From positions 3,912,632 to 3,946,990 of the forward strand of contig FN649728.1 of the NCBI GenBank assembly GCA_000310025.1: a stretch of DNA of 34,359 bases, written 5' to 3'. A program made the translations under genes and the position numbers. The stretch is from Ectocarpus siliculosus. Its lineage: Eukaryota; Sar; Phaeophyceae; Ectocarpales; Ectocarpaceae. Under the pieces are notes generated by a model. It did no database searches. It was not told the DNA's origin and was given only the letters and a program-made list of their open reading frames with translations. Numbering within the stretch: position 1 is the stretch's first letter; each line of letters starts with the position of its first letter. This document shows, in pieces, positions 8,329 through 19,050 of the stretch.

Positions 8329-9349
8329 TACTTTACATTGATTGTCAAATGTGCCCAATTGCCATTAGATGTACTGATGTTCGATTTTTTCAGGAAGCAA
8401 CGGCCAGACTTGTGGACGACATGCTTGCACGCTTCTATTCTTCTATTAATAGACTTATTCGTAACACTTTGCATAATTTCTCGTATACGTTTTTTCGGAC
8501 ATGGCCGGTTGCTACTGTGGACATTAGGAACGTACATATACCCACAGTCAGAAATTCGTACTGGCTTAGAGTTGAGACGGGTATCTGGAAGCGTGTAGAT
8601 GATAAGAACTTCGTAGTGGAGAGATGAATGGTCTTTGCATCGGATGAGATATGGCCAACCTGTGAAAATGGAATGTGAAAGCATTACTGTATTCCTATAT
8701 GACGAGAACTGTGCGACATGGCTAATGAAATAACTGATAGAACAATAACGCGGAATTCAACGCCAACATTACATTATAACATTTACATCTCACATGTCAA
8801 CGCAAATAATGTGTTTGGGTGCGGTAGCCCGTCAGAGGCCGAAAGAGAAAGAAGGTTGACTCAAGACCTTGTTGCTTAGAGAGTGAGAGACATGCGGTAG
8901 GCCACACCATCGCCATGCAGCAAAGCTACGAATTTCTGCTCGCTACGGGTCCAAACTTCGATGTAGCTAGCTGCTGCCCTCCTTCCCGCGTGACCCTCCG
9001 AGCGGGCTGCGTGTTACACACTGTACATTCCTCAACACGTGGCCCTTGGTCCAGTAGACACGTGTCTATCAAACTCTTGATGCAGGAGCAGCGAGGCAGC
9101 AGAATGAGAACTCCGTGAGAACTTTCTTTTTGTAAGACCCCAGAAAACCAAACGAAGACAATCCAATCAACACGCCTCCGGGGCGGCACAACAAGAACCC
9201 AAATACTACCGTAGATCTGGGAGATGTTCCGAATTCTTCCGTGCACAAAAAACTACAGCTTATTCGGTCTTCGACAACAAACTTTCAAATTAAAAGATCA
9301 CAAACGCAAGAAATAGCCTACAGCTCAAGATAAATAGAACAACAAACCC
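8329..9349. other. Unassigned region
   Basis: I see no recognisable gene, RNA or element. Several short ORFs (up to ~118 codons) exist on both strands, but none has domain-like composition. The right part (9120-9349) may be the 3' untranslated part of the adjacent LINE. Confidence 0.4.
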
Positions 9350-9990
9350 TTACCAACACAACAGCCGCACGTTGCTGGTAAAATATTGCGCACGCACATG
9401 GTATCCGTTTTTCTCTCCTTGAAATATATGCGACGCGACCCCTGATGCGTACTTTCGTAGTCGATTTGACTCACCAGTTTGAACCCCAAGGCGCTCCCCC
9501 CTCTGTCCAGTCCGCCTAGAGTGCCAGGCGGTCATCAACCTCTCAGCTCCCAGCAGTACCCCCATGACAAGATACACCCCGCTCCACATCGCTGCTTCGA
9601 TCCAAGTTGCTTGCGGAACTCCGAAGAAACATGGCTGGGTGTCCGTGGATCCGTGCTCTGCCTCCAACATCTTGAGGTCGTCCTTCAGGCACATCTGCCA
9701 GTTTTGCTCCGGTTTCCCCTGCCTGCCCCCCCCCCCCCCCCACAAACTCGCCAAAGATCAACCGTTTTGGGAGTCCCCCAACTGGGTGCCTTGGCAATGG
9801 TCCCCCCAAAAACAAGGGCCCTTTCCCAAAAGGGGGTTGGACATTTTGGGGCCCTTACCGTCTTTTAGGGCTGGGGGTAAGAAAACTGCCCGGAAGGGCC
9901 CCTTTCCCGTTGGGAACCCAAGAATCCCACGAAGAACCCGTGAAGGAACCACCGCAACAACCGGTAGTGTCCCCGACGTGGGGCCCATGT
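9350..9990 (-). pseudogene. LINE C-terminal region (3' part of the LINE ORF), degraded
   Basis: Two minus frames carry pieces typical of the segment after the RT domain in this LINE type: GLPKRLIFGE, then QNWQMCLKDDLKMLEAEHGS, FGVPQATWIEAAMW and LGAERLMTAWHSRR. The stretch 9740-9940 is badly disturbed and the frames change there. It continues the RT fragment to its right. The ORF ends at about 9350. It is non-functional. Confidence 0.65.
9727..9741 (+). repeat. C15 homopolymer
   Basis: Fifteen consecutive C, followed by ~200 bases of runs such as CCCCCC, GGGCCC and AAAAGGGGG that disrupt an otherwise recognisable LINE frame. Confidence 0.9.
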
Positions 9991-10620
9991 CATGCATCGC
10001 CTCCATCACCTCCGCCTGGAGCAGGGGAGTCTTGAGTCGGAACGGTGCTCTCGGACTGTCGGAGAGCTCCCGGCCGTATCTCCTGACGCACGCCCACGCT
10101 GTTCTGATCCGGCAATTGATCTCCCGCGTGAGGGTCGCCATGTTCGTCGACGAGACCGCCTAGGTACCGGAATTCAGCCGTCTGGGCGTACCTCTGCCCA
10201 GTTGCCTCGATGATCAGCGGTGGTGGCGGGGGGAGCGGTGGTGTTGGCGGCCTGACGCGCATCAGGAGCGTCCCCGTCATCTTCTTCGATACCTTCATCC
10301 CGAACTCCCCGAATACCTCCACGATGACGGTCATCATTCTCGTCAGTCCGTCGGCAGACCTCGATACGACGCCGGCGTCATCGGCATACGGCATCCCGCA
10401 TACCGCCATCCGCCCTTGAACAAGTGGTGCCCCCGCCCCCGCTTCCGCCTCCTCCTCCAAATACACCAGGTTCTCCAGAACATCATCATTCTCGTTGAAT
10501 CGAATGACAACGATCTCGAGGACCTCGGCGAAGAAGATGTTGGAACAGCAGTGGGAACAGCACATACCCTTGTCGTAGACCTTGTATGACCCAAAACCAG
10601 AGCTTGCAAGTTTACAACTG
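9991..10620 (-). pseudogene. LINE reverse transcriptase, C-terminal half
   Basis: On the minus strand the order is GLRQG (about 10585, reached through a shifted frame), NIFFAEVLEIVVIRFNEN, then the catalytic YADDAGVVSRS (YADD at 10388-10377), MMTVIVEVFGEFGMKVS, FRYLGG, and LTREINCRIRTAW. This is the palm C motif and thumb of a non-LTR RT. It carries frameshifts. It directly continues the RT half at 14922-15310; only about 14-16 codons are missing between them. Both halves therefore probably belong to one LINE split by the copia element. Confidence 0.8.
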
Positions 10621-10949
10621 CAGATTTCGCACTTGGCGGACCTGGTGAAGGAGTCGATGAAGAAGAAGGAGCCTGGCAGCGTTGTGGTGTACGCATCAAA
10701 CGAGTTGCACACATCATCAAGGCCTGTTTTGACCCCTGTGACTCTGGATCGTAGACCTTTTCCAATTCCGCGAGGACCTAGTATCTCTCACTTCCCTCTT
10801 CGACGACGGGTTCGAAACCAAAACCCTCAAGAAACACGAGTTGGAATTGGAGAAAGGGGGGGGAAGTCGGTGTACTTCCCCCGATGCGGTGACCTGTACG
10901 TTCAGAACGGTTTCCGCAAACACTCCGAACAAGTCTATGCCGCAATTGC

Positions 10950-11142
10950 TCCTGGTAGCGCGAAAGCACCCAACACCCACGTTGACATCAACGACTTCCA
11001 CTGCGCGCATAGCCACTCCCACGAGGTGCTGCTGATGACCACGGCGAAGCAGCAGGGGACGACGCTGGTGGGCGAGATCCGGGAGTGCCTGGGGTGCTCG
11101 ACGGCGAAGAGGCTTTCCAAGCCCATCCCCAACAAGAGGTAA
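10950..11142 (+). pseudogene. Copia 1 GAG-pre-integrase (integrase zinc-binding) region
   Basis: The frame holds His residues in DFHCAHSHSHEVLL and a CLGCSTAK pair of cysteines, matching the HHCC-type pre-integrase domain of copia polyproteins. It ends at an in-frame TAA (11140-11142), right after PIPNKR, and the same frame continues into the integrase, so the stop is a nonsense change. The sequence upstream (10582-10950) shows no clear protease active site. Confidence 0.7.
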
Positions 11143-12918
11143 ACCCGAGCAGTTAAGAAACTGCAGCGAGTCTTCGTGGATTTGAGTGGAAAAGCTAGGG
11201 TGCAGAGCTCGGGGGGGAAGTTTTACACTCTCATTGTCAAGGATAAATACACAAGGTGGAACCGTGTCTATTTCCTGAAGCACAAATCAGACGCCGCTGA
11301 GGCATTCGAGAGGTACCTTGCAGAAAACCGGGCAGACGGTGCCCCGTCCGATGGCATGGTCTTGAGATCCGACAATGGAGGAGAGTTTTTTTAGGGAGAG
11401 TTCGGCAAGGTGTGCCGGAAGTACCGCATCAAACAGGAGTTCACCCCCGCACACAGCCCAGAATACAACGGTGTAGCTGAGAGAGCACTGGGTTTGATCA
11501 AGGATGCAGCACTAGCCGCCCGTATCCAAGCGCCAACCCTTTACCCCGGAGCACCGAACTACCCCTCCCTTTGGGCCGAGGCCTTAGCTTGGGCATGCAA
11601 CGCCCTGAACTGCACCTCCACCACATCCAACCCAGAGAAGAAATCGCCGTACGAGATGTGGCACGGGCATCCTCCCCCGCCGGGGGCGACGTACCCGTTC
11701 CTCAAACCTGCCGTTTACAAGGTCAAGCGCACACACAAGTCCGAGCCGAAAGCCCAAGAGTGTTTTTACCTCGGCCCGGGAATCAACACCAACCGTGATT
11801 GCGTGAGCATCCTGAACGAAAAACGCCAAGCGATAACAACTCGCAACTTCACCTGGCAATCCGTACCCGCCGCCCCCACCGCCCTGCCCCAGTCGCTGCC
11901 TCCCATCGCAGAGGAGGAAGAGGAATTCGCGACTGAGGAGGACGAGGTTGGGGAGGGCGCGTCGAGCCAAGGTGGAGGGAGGGCGGAGGGAGAACTTGTG
12001 GATGGAGGACCAGGTTTCAACCTTGGCACGACGGCAGCCCCGGGGCCCGCGAGGCCGCCCGCGCGCGTAACGCCGGCGGCACCGCCGGCCGCGCCCCAGG
12101 AGTCGGGCGCGGGCGACGCTGGCGATGGCGCCCCCTCGAGCAGGGAGGGTGCGAGCGTCCCCCCATCTACCACGTCGGCCGGCATGGCCGATGTGGGCGG
12201 CGGCGAGGACGACCGCCGCAGCAGCAGCAGCCGCGGTAACGGCGGCAGCGGTAGCGGCAGCGGCAGAGGCAGCGGCAGCGGCAGCGACAGAAGCAGCAAC
12301 AGCGGCAGCGACAGCGGTATCAACAGCGGCAGCAACAGCGGCGGCGGCAGCGGCAGCGATAGCGACAGCGACAACGAGACGGATCTCCTGGCGCTCCGCG
12401 GGCCAGAGGCCCGGCGGCTCGCCAGCTTCGACAAGCTGGCGGAACTCACCAGCCGCCGCACCAGGGAGAACCCTCGCAGAAACCCGAGGTACCAGTCGCC
12501 CCCGTCGCCGCCCACATCGGCCCGCTTCGACAAGCCGGCGGAACTCACCAGCCGCCGCACCAGAGAGAACCTTCGCAGAAACCCGAGGTACGAGTCGCCC
12601 CCGTCGCCGACAAGTTCCGAAGCCCTGCTCGCCTCGGTGGCGAGCCTGCCCGTCAGCAGCACGGAGGAGTTCACCCGCTGGATGCTCTCGGCGGTACTCC
12701 ACGTGGCGGAGGGGCTAGAGGCGAGGGTGGTGCGAGAGTTGCTGTTCGAGCGCTCCGAGGAGGCCCACGCTGCGCGCCAAGAAGCGGAGGACTTCCTGCT
12801 GGGTGCGGTGGACCTCATGCTCAACTCGACAGACGCCTTCGAGACGGCTCCGGTGTCCCACGAGCTAAGTGAATTCCCCATGGGCAAGCGTCCGAGTGAT
12901 GTAGAACCCCCCCCATGA
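11143..12918 (+). pseudogene. Copia 1 integrase core and variable linker
   Basis: The integrase catalytic core is visible: RVFVDLSGKA (first Asp), LRSDNGGEF (second Asp), and EYNGVAERA (Glu), followed by SPYEMWHG and FLKPAVYKVK. A TAG at 11392-11394, at the end of a T run, interrupts it after NGGEFF. Residues encoded from about 12200 to 12380 are Gly/Ser-rich from a GGCAGC-like repeat. They are followed by two tandem copies of a 33-residue segment (FDKLAELTSRRTREN-like). The frame ends at TGA 12916-12918, just after a run of eight C. The enzyme would insert cDNA into the host genome, but this copy is broken. Confidence 0.8.
12426..12612 (+). repeat. 99-bp tandem duplication
   Basis: Unit 1 (12426-12524) and unit 2 (from 12525) both start CTTCGACAAGC and end near CCCCCGTCGCCG, with only a few differences. 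The spacing of 99 bases keeps the frame. It lies in the variable linker between integrase and RT. Confidence 0.85.
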
Positions 12919-13740
12919 CCGTAGCCGGCGTTGCCAAGTCTGTGTACAGAGAGGGGTGGGCACGCCATGAGGGAAGAGTTCGAAGGGCACTTGGGCACGG
13001 GGACGTTTTCATTCGTAGACGGCACGCCAGAGGGGCGCAGGCCTGTGAGCTCAAAGTGGTGTTTTAGTTGGAAGACCAACAAGGAAGGGAAGGTAGACAA
13101 GTTCAAAGCGCGTCTGGTTGCTAGGGGTTTTTCGCAAATCCCGAACGTCGATTATTTCCATTCGTCTTCCCCTTGCCCCTCATCCGCATCCATTAAACTG
13201 ATGCTTGCGGAAGCAAACGAGAAGGGCATGAACCTCAATCACTGGGATGTGAAGCAGGCGTACACACACGCCACGCTAGACGAGGAGGTTTTTCTGAAGC
13301 TCCCCGCTGGGTGCGGGGACAAATCGCATAAACTTGTTAAGGCTGAGCGTGCGATTTACGGTCTGAAGCAGAGCGGTAGGCAGTGGGGGTACCACGCTGC
13401 TGATACGCTAGTCGAGAACGGGTTCGAACAGTGCAAGGCGGACCCGTGTGTTTTCCTCAAGATGGTAGACGAAGTCGTGGTGATGGTTATCGTGATCTAC
13501 GTGGATGACATTTTGGTGGCTGGGTCTGACGAGGATCGTGAGGAGTTTCTTGCTTCTCTCAACAAGAAATTTCCCACCAAAAACCTTGGAGAGTGCGAAT
13601 GGTTTGACGGGTGTGCCATCGAGAGCGATGTAGAGGCTGGGACTCTTAGAATCTCCCAAACCGCGTACATTGACAGCATGGTGAAACGCTTTGATGTGCA
13701 ATCGACCTCCACATCCCCGCTACCCCTGGTGCCGACCTAG
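12919..13740 (+). pseudogene. Copia 1 reverse transcriptase
   Basis: Copia RT motifs are present in order: RPVSSKWCF, KARLVARGFSQIPNVDYF, HWDVKQAYTHATLDEEVFLK, RAIYGLKQSGRQW and the catalytic YVDDILVAGSDED (about 13500-13535). The start of the domain (MTVAGVAKSV) lies in another frame, reached by a shift at the C8 run at 12907-12914. A second shift at about 12962-12967 (before MREEF) restores the frame. The frame ends at TAG 13738-13740, where the sequence must shift again to reach RNase H. Confidence 0.85.
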
Positions 13741-14400
13741 GACCGAAGCGAGATGATGAGAAGGGAGGGGAGTGGCCGGTGAGGGAGGCCATCGGCCGCA
13801 TGATGTGGGTGTCGACGTTCTCGCGTCCGGACGTATCGTTCGCCGTGCGTGCGGTAGCGCGCCACGCCCACGCCCCGGCGAAGAGGCACTGGCATCCCAT
13901 ACAGAAGATCCTCCGCTACTTAAAGCAGACGAGGGGTCTCGGCATCACCTACCAACGGGGATCGGGGTTAGGGCTGGCCGTGTACGTAGACGCCAGCTAC
14001 GCCGACACGGAGGATAGGCGTTCGGTGTCAGGGTTGGCGACGACGGTTGGAGGTACCGTAGTCAGTCATGGTAGCAAGACACAGAGCATCGTGTCTTTGT
14101 CTTCGACGGAAGCCGAGTACATTGCTGCCGGGGAGGGCGTCAAGGAGGCGTTGTTTGTGCGGGCTGTGCTTCGTTTGTTGCCCCAGAGACCAGTGGTAGC
14201 AGCGTCCAGGTCCTTGAGGACAACCAGGGGGCCATAGCGTTGGTGCAGAACCCCCCTCAGCTCAGGTCGCACGAAACACATCGACGTGAGGTTTCATTTC
14301 ATCCGCGGATTGTTTAGGTAGGGGGATATTTCGGTCAAGTTCGTTCCGACAACGGAGCAACACGCGGACCTCTTAACCCAAGGCCCTTAGCAGGGCCAGT
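13700..14400 (+). pseudogene. Copia 1 RT end and RNase H
   Basis: In the next frame come DLGPKRDDEK, WVSTFSRPDVSFAVRAVARH, ILRYLKQTRGL and the RNase H motifs VYVDASYADTEDRRSVSG and LSSTEAEYIAAGEG. After a further shift, DNQGAIALVQNP is followed in other frames by KHIDVRFHFIRG and TTEQHADLLT. This is the normal C-terminal order of copia polyproteins. At least three frameshifts break it. Confidence 0.8.
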
Positions 14401-14920
14401 CTGCTGTACCACCGGCGCAAGTTGATGAATTTGCCGGAGTAGCTATAGCTGTTTTTAGCACTTGTATTGGACTTTTTAATAAGTGCGGCCGTTGTGATCC
14501 GCTGTGATAGCGACGGTTTTTGTGGTGGTAGGGTTTGTTTCGAGGGGTTTTGCCCGAACGCCGGGTTTCCCCTCCACATATTACCGTGTTGGTATTGCTG
14601 ATGTATCCAGGGGCGTTCTTGCCCCATTGATGGTTTGTCACTTGCGTGAAGAACCAGGGAGGGTGTTCGTGGGTCTGCGAACATTGGTGTTGGATACATG
14701 TGCTGTATGATTTGGTGTCACGCAGATTGGTTGGATTGCCGTTAGGTAGGGGACACCGTGATGTGATGAGCCACGGGGCCCCTCCTTGCTGCTGGAGCTG
14801 CTCTGTGTGGAGCACTCCCTCTTTCGTCCGTGTGAAGGACGGTCGCCTACCTCTCGTGAAGTTAATACATCACCGAAACAGTCTCACTCGATAAATAAGT
14901 GGCGTAGGCCGCAAATACTC
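14400..14920 (+). repeat. Probable 3' LTR region of copia 1
   Basis: This is the non-coding stretch between RNase H and the LINE. A purine-rich AACCAGGGAGGG followed by TGTTCGTG (about 14650-14665) is a candidate polypurine tract and LTR start, with a further TGTTGG at about 14690. The 5' LTR is missing, so the boundaries cannot be tested by comparison. No gene is seen here. Confidence 0.35.
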
Positions 14921-14921
14921 A

Positions 14922-15310
14922 AAAACGCATTCCGTCGTGGAATTGGTGGATGACGGAGATCATCTTCTTGCGAACCCCAGCTCTGGCCAGCACCTTCCAT
15001 AGCAGCTCTCGGTCCACCGACTCATACGCCTTCTTCAGGTCGACGAACCACACGTAGAATTTTCCTTCTCCACCACAGCTCCTGGAGTCGGCGCACAACA
15101 AACACCATGTCGATGGTGGATCGTCCAGTTCGGAACCCGGACTGTTCCTCCAGACGGATGTTGTTGGTTTCGCAGAAGGCGCTCAGGCGGTTCGTGATGA
15201 TCTTGGTGGGGACCTTGCCCACGTGAGAGAGCAGCGAGATCCCCCTGTAGTTGTTACAGTTGGACCGGTCACCCTTCGTGGGCAGCACCTTCATCGTTGT
15301 GTCTTTCCCC
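14922..15310 (-). pseudogene. LINE reverse transcriptase, N-terminal half
   Basis: Two overlapping minus frames give the classical start of a non-[58 protein letters not shown] and, after a frameshift near 15085, [19 protein letters not shown], ending at QFHDGMR. This includes the catalytic A motif (the Asp of FVDLKKAY). The copia insertion follows immediately at about 14920. The rest of the domain is at 9991-10620. Confidence 0.85.
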
Positions 15311-16170
15311 TCTTGTGGGATCTCTCCTCCTCTCCATCACACCTTATCGAGGATGGCATAAAGGCGCCCCAGTACGATAGGTTCGTCGTCATCGATCTTG
15401 AGCAACTCGGCAGGCAGAGAGTCATGGCCAGGTTCCTTTCAGCTCTGCGTTCGTTGCCAGTTCCACCTCCTCGAGGTCTGGCGCTGTTTCGAACCGTCGA
15501 GTGGCACGTGTCGCCGGTCCCTGCGTCACTTGTTCGATGATGGCTGGGTTCAGAGTGGAGGATTTGGTGTTGAGGAGGGTGCCGAACAATCTCGCCCATC
15601 GCTGTTGGATGCCGTTCTTACTGCGGAGCAGCACGCCATTCTCGTCCGCAACGGGTTGCTGTCCTCCCCGCGTGCCTCCCACTCAGTCCCACTGATCTCT
15701 TGAGGGGTTTGTAGAGTCCCCTCACATCGCGGTCCTTCCAGATCGCTTTGAGTTCCGTCACATATCTGTCCAGGTTGGCATAGATGCCTATGTCGACTGC
15801 TGCAGCCACTCCCTTACACGCTGCTTTGAAGGCCGTCCATGTTGTGTTCGAATTGCCCTTCATTGCTCGGCGCGCTTCCCGTCGCTTGGTGTGGGCCTCC
15901 TCCAACGCGGCTCGTGTCTCTGGGGTCTCACACCACTCCTGCGTGCGTCATCTCCGCGGTTCCTCGGGTAGCATCGCCCTCGCCCCTTCGAGGCGAGCAT
16001 TGGTGAAATCGGTCGCCTTCTCCGGGATCGTGGTCGCTCGTTCGCCCAGCCGTTGGTCGAGGTTGAGGAGGAACCGCTCTGTCACCGCCCTTCGCGTTGC
16101 CTCGACCTGCAATTCCCGTCGGTTGGATTGCTTCGGTTTCGGTTTGGTCCGAAGTGCTCGGCGGTGGGGT
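15311..16170 (-). pseudogene. LINE linker between endonuclease and RT, degraded
   Basis: Minus-strand fragments in different frames include EEAHTKRREARRAMKGNSN, TWTAFKAACKGVAAAVDIG, VADENGVLLRSKNGIQQRWA and LLNTKSSTLNP. This is the region that usually links the endonuclease and RT of this LINE type. Stops and frame changes occur throughout. No separate domain is recognised. Confidence 0.6.
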
Positions 16171-16730
16171 TGCCACCGAGGTTGACGGTGACTATCACCA
16201 TGTTGTGGTCTGAGTCCGCCTTGGCTAGGGGTGCCGACTGAGGGATGACTACGACGTGAGACTCTCGGCTGCGGTGTGCCTGCCGCGTTAGGACGTAGTC
16301 GAGGCGCCAGCGGTTGGTCCCCGACAAGCCGTTGTACGTGTGCTATGTTCCGCCCTTGCGCGTCTCAAAGAAGGTGTTCGTGAGAGCTAGCTTGTTTGCC
16401 GCTGCCGAGGTCAGCAGCGGTCGACCATTCTCGCTCAGCTCATCACGCCGGTGTATTCCCAAGGCTCTCTCGTCCTCCCCATCCGTCCTCTCCCCCGTCC
16501 GTCCATTGGCGTCCATCAGGAGATACACGCACTCTTTGGAGGGAATCCTCGGCACGAGACTGTCAAGTTGTTTCCCAGAACTCTGTCTTGATGGCGTCGG
16601 TGGCGACCTCGGTTGGGGCGTACGCAGCAACGAAGTGGACAGCTCCGCGGTGACCTGTCATCTCAAAACCTCATGGCGATAAGGCGTGGGCCGATATACT
16701 CCGTGGTGAAAGTGGAGGCCTTGCATATTG
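16171..16730 (-). pseudogene. LINE AP-endonuclease-like (EEP) domain, degraded
   Basis: Minus-strand pieces in several frames match an exonuclease-endonuclease-phosphatase domain in order: STFTTEYIGPRLIAMRF, the VAAYAPTEV region, CVYLLMDANGRTGER, WRLDYVLTRQ and the terminal SDHNMVIVTV. This domain nicks target DNA for target-primed reverse transcription. Several shifts and stops (for example a TGA after AMRF) show it is dead. The 5' end of the LINE is not resolved and may extend to about 16900. Confidence 0.7.
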
Positions 16731-17055
16731 ACTCTTCTTCGTGCCGAACACTCGGAAACCCGCCGCTGCAAATTCCGTGTGCCCTTTCCTTCGTGTCTCC
16801 TGCTGTTGGACGTACTCAGAGCATCGACAGATTATTGCAAGCAAGAAATTTTCGAGCAGATGGAGCGGGGAGTTTGGGGGTTCAGCAGTTGCCATGGATT
16901 AGATTTGGTGGTACCAACTTTGCCGCATATTACAGGATTGAGGGTGGGGGTATGTGTGTGTCTACAACGGATATGGTGATTGTGTTTTGCGGCTCCTCAC
17001 TTCCTTCTATGCTTCTTCTTCTTTTTCATCTTCCTGTCTGTGTACAATCAACTCC
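16731..17055. other. Unassigned region between LINE and repeat array
   Basis: It may contain the LINE 5' end. There is a TGGTGGTACCAAC sequence at about 16909 and a T/C-rich patch at 17000-17035. I see no gene. Confidence 0.3.
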
Positions 17056-17059
17056 TTTT

Positions 17060-17320
17060 CCCCGGCTATCACGCTACCCCGGCTATCACGCCACGGCTTC
17101 CACGCCAATCCCGGCTATCACGCCACCCGGCTACCACGCCTTCTGGACTTCCACGTCCTTGCATATACCTTTACACCACGGCTATCACGCCACCAGGCTT
17201 CCACGCCACATCCAGAGATACCATACCCGAGCTATCACGTTCCATACCAAAGTAGAAGGCTATCACGCCCATCATAGTTCCAACACTGCACCTTTGGCGG
17301 CTACCACGCCGCTGGCTCTT
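17060..17320 (+). repeat. Degenerate GGCTATCACGCC repeat
   Basis: About eleven imperfect copies of a 12-base core GGCTATCACGCC (variants GGCTTCCACGCC, GGCTACCACGCC) are spread over ~260 bases with spacers of a few to ~30 bases. Copies early in the run are nearly adjacent. The spacing is irregular, so this is a degenerate minisatellite or a cluster of sites. Confidence 0.7.
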
Positions 17321-17410
17321 TTGTTTCCCAACCACGGGACCCCGCGCGCCAAGGCACCGACGCACAAAGCTACTCAACACGCTAGCGTAACGATCAAAAG
17401 AGTGGCCGCT

Positions 17411-19050
17411 ATGTCATCGCGCGCAACATGCTGGACGGAGACGGACGACAACCTCCGGGGGGATCAGGTCAGGCTGTCCCTCCCCCCGGGGAAGGCGTCG
17501 CGGACGGAGGAGGAAGTGATTCTTTCTTCGTCAACGATGCACGAGACCAAGGGGGTGCGCGAGCGGCAAGAGGGGAAGATCACCGCGACACGATGTGTGA
17601 GCTGGTCGACCTCTTCAAGCAGGCCTTCGCGACATCAACTCAGGATCAGGGGCACCGTACCCATCCAGGCACGTCTAGCAACCAGACTTAAGAGCTGAGG
17701 CAGAGAGAGAAGATTGATGTCCCAGCAGAGTGATGATTTTCTGAAGAACAGATCGATCGAAGTTGCATTGCACGAGTGCATTTGAGACGTGGCTGGAGAA
17801 TGAGGGACTTGCTGGTGTGATGAGGGGTTCAGAGGTTCCTGTTGGTGCAGCTGGTGTGGATTTGAACTGGTTGAGGAGCACGTTCGGAGAGTAGAGAGTG
17901 AAGCATTCGAGGAAGATTTGGACGTTCATGCTTGCTAAGATCACAGCTCAACCCGTACAAGCCCAAATCTTAGCTTCAGAGTCACCTCAAGCAGGGTACC
18001 GTGTCTTTATCGAGCAATACAGCCAGGACAAGAGTCAGGAGCGACAAACCTTAGACGACGCATGGAACGTAGTACGTCAGAGGCAAGGGGAGAGTCTTAT
18101 GGACTATTGCGGTAGGGCAGTCGCGCTGTGGATGAGACTGACTTCGTTCGTATGGATGAAAAGTCGATGTGCAGGCACACAGTCAGGGGATTTCTCCCAA
18201 GGTTTGAGAAAACTAAAGACCGTCTTCTGGTTGATACGATGTTGTCGAGGGCTACCATGCAGGAGGTGCTGAGGATGGAAGAGCACGAGCTGAGGTACGA
18301 GCGGAGAGCTGGAGAGCGGAAGGAGGAGACGAGGCACGCCCTCGTCGCTGCCGGCGTGGGCCGGGGCGGCGGGGCGGGAAAACCAGCCGCTGCAGTATCA
18401 GAGCAAGGCGGACATCGACTCCAGCAGCCACAGGGGTCGGTGCCGCCACATCAGCAGCAGCCATCGCACTGCTGCCAGCAGCCCCAACAGCACCCACGAG
18501 ACCTCCGAGTGTCACAAGTTGCGCAACGAATTCCTCGCCCACTACAACGAGTTCTGCGCGTACATGAGCGGGAGGCGGGACGCCCAGGGGTCTGTCTTCC
18601 CTCGGGGCGAAGCTCAAGATTCGGGGCGGATGGTTGGTGGCCCATCTCGACAGCAGCCGTACCAAAACGAACAAGGTGCAGGCTGGAGTCGGGGCCACTC
18701 TCCGGCGCTGCCGGGACCGCCGCGTGGGCCAGGATCCGGAACTGGAGGACAGCTGCAGGAGCGCAACTCTGGGGGGCGTGGGCATGGTGGATACGGTCCT
18801 TACCCCCCGGAGAGCCGAGGTCGTCAGTGGGCGGCCGTGGTGGTAATTATCCGCCGCCCAACGCTCCTCCCGCGCAGATTGCCAACGTACCGCGGCCCTA
18901 TTTTCCGGCTCATTTCGCCATCGGAGGCGGAGACCCATCAGGCGGCGACATTACCTCGGGATGAGAGGCCACGTCGGCGCCCGGATCTACACCCAGCTGG
19001 GCCCCACCACCTCCCGAGGCAGGCTACGGGTACGGACTCGCGGCTCACGG
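17411..19050 (+). pseudogene. Copia 2 Gag-like region, frameshifted
   Basis: Pieces of a copia-type Gag appear in changing frames: DTMCELVDLFKQAFATS (about 17590), GYRVFIEQYSQDKSQERQTL and VVRQRQGESLMDYCGRAVAL (about 17995-18125). After a shift at about 18125 come VRGFLPRFEKTKDRLLVDT and MLSRATMQEVLRMEEHELRY. Further on a HETSECHKLRNEFLAHYNEF segment resembles the His/Cys motif of copia nucleocapsids. Gln- and Gly-rich sequence follows. Stops between 17690 and 17900 break it. Confidence 0.6.

Larger units (their letters stand above)
10640..14920 (+). mobile_element. Ty1/copia element 1, 5'-truncated, inserted in the LINE
   Basis: The plus strand carries, in copia order, a pre-integrase zinc region, integrase, a variable linker, reverse transcriptase and RNase H. 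A probable 3' LTR region follows. A 5' LTR, gag and most of the protease are not found. LINE RT sequence on the opposite strand flanks it on both sides. In-frame stops (11140-11142, 11392-11394, 12916-12918) and several frameshifts make it dead. The left boundary is approximate (10610-10700). The right boundary falls at 14915-14925, where the LINE HDGMR segment begins. Confidence 0.8.
9350..16730 (-). mobile_element. Decayed LINE split by copia 1
   Basis: One non-LTR element, read leftward: endonuclease, linker and RT N half (16730-14922), interrupted by copia 1, then RT C half and C-terminal region (10620-9350). The RT coding sequence resumes across the copia with a loss of only about 15 codons. 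This supports one original copy and a nested insertion. Confidence 0.75.

Noticed and set aside
11584-12702. 372-codon minus ORF, Ala/Val-rich, and the 446-codon minus ORF 11766-13106
   Set aside because: Both are antisense shadows of the copia linker with its GGCAGC-type repeat. The plus strand has clear integrase and RT motifs.
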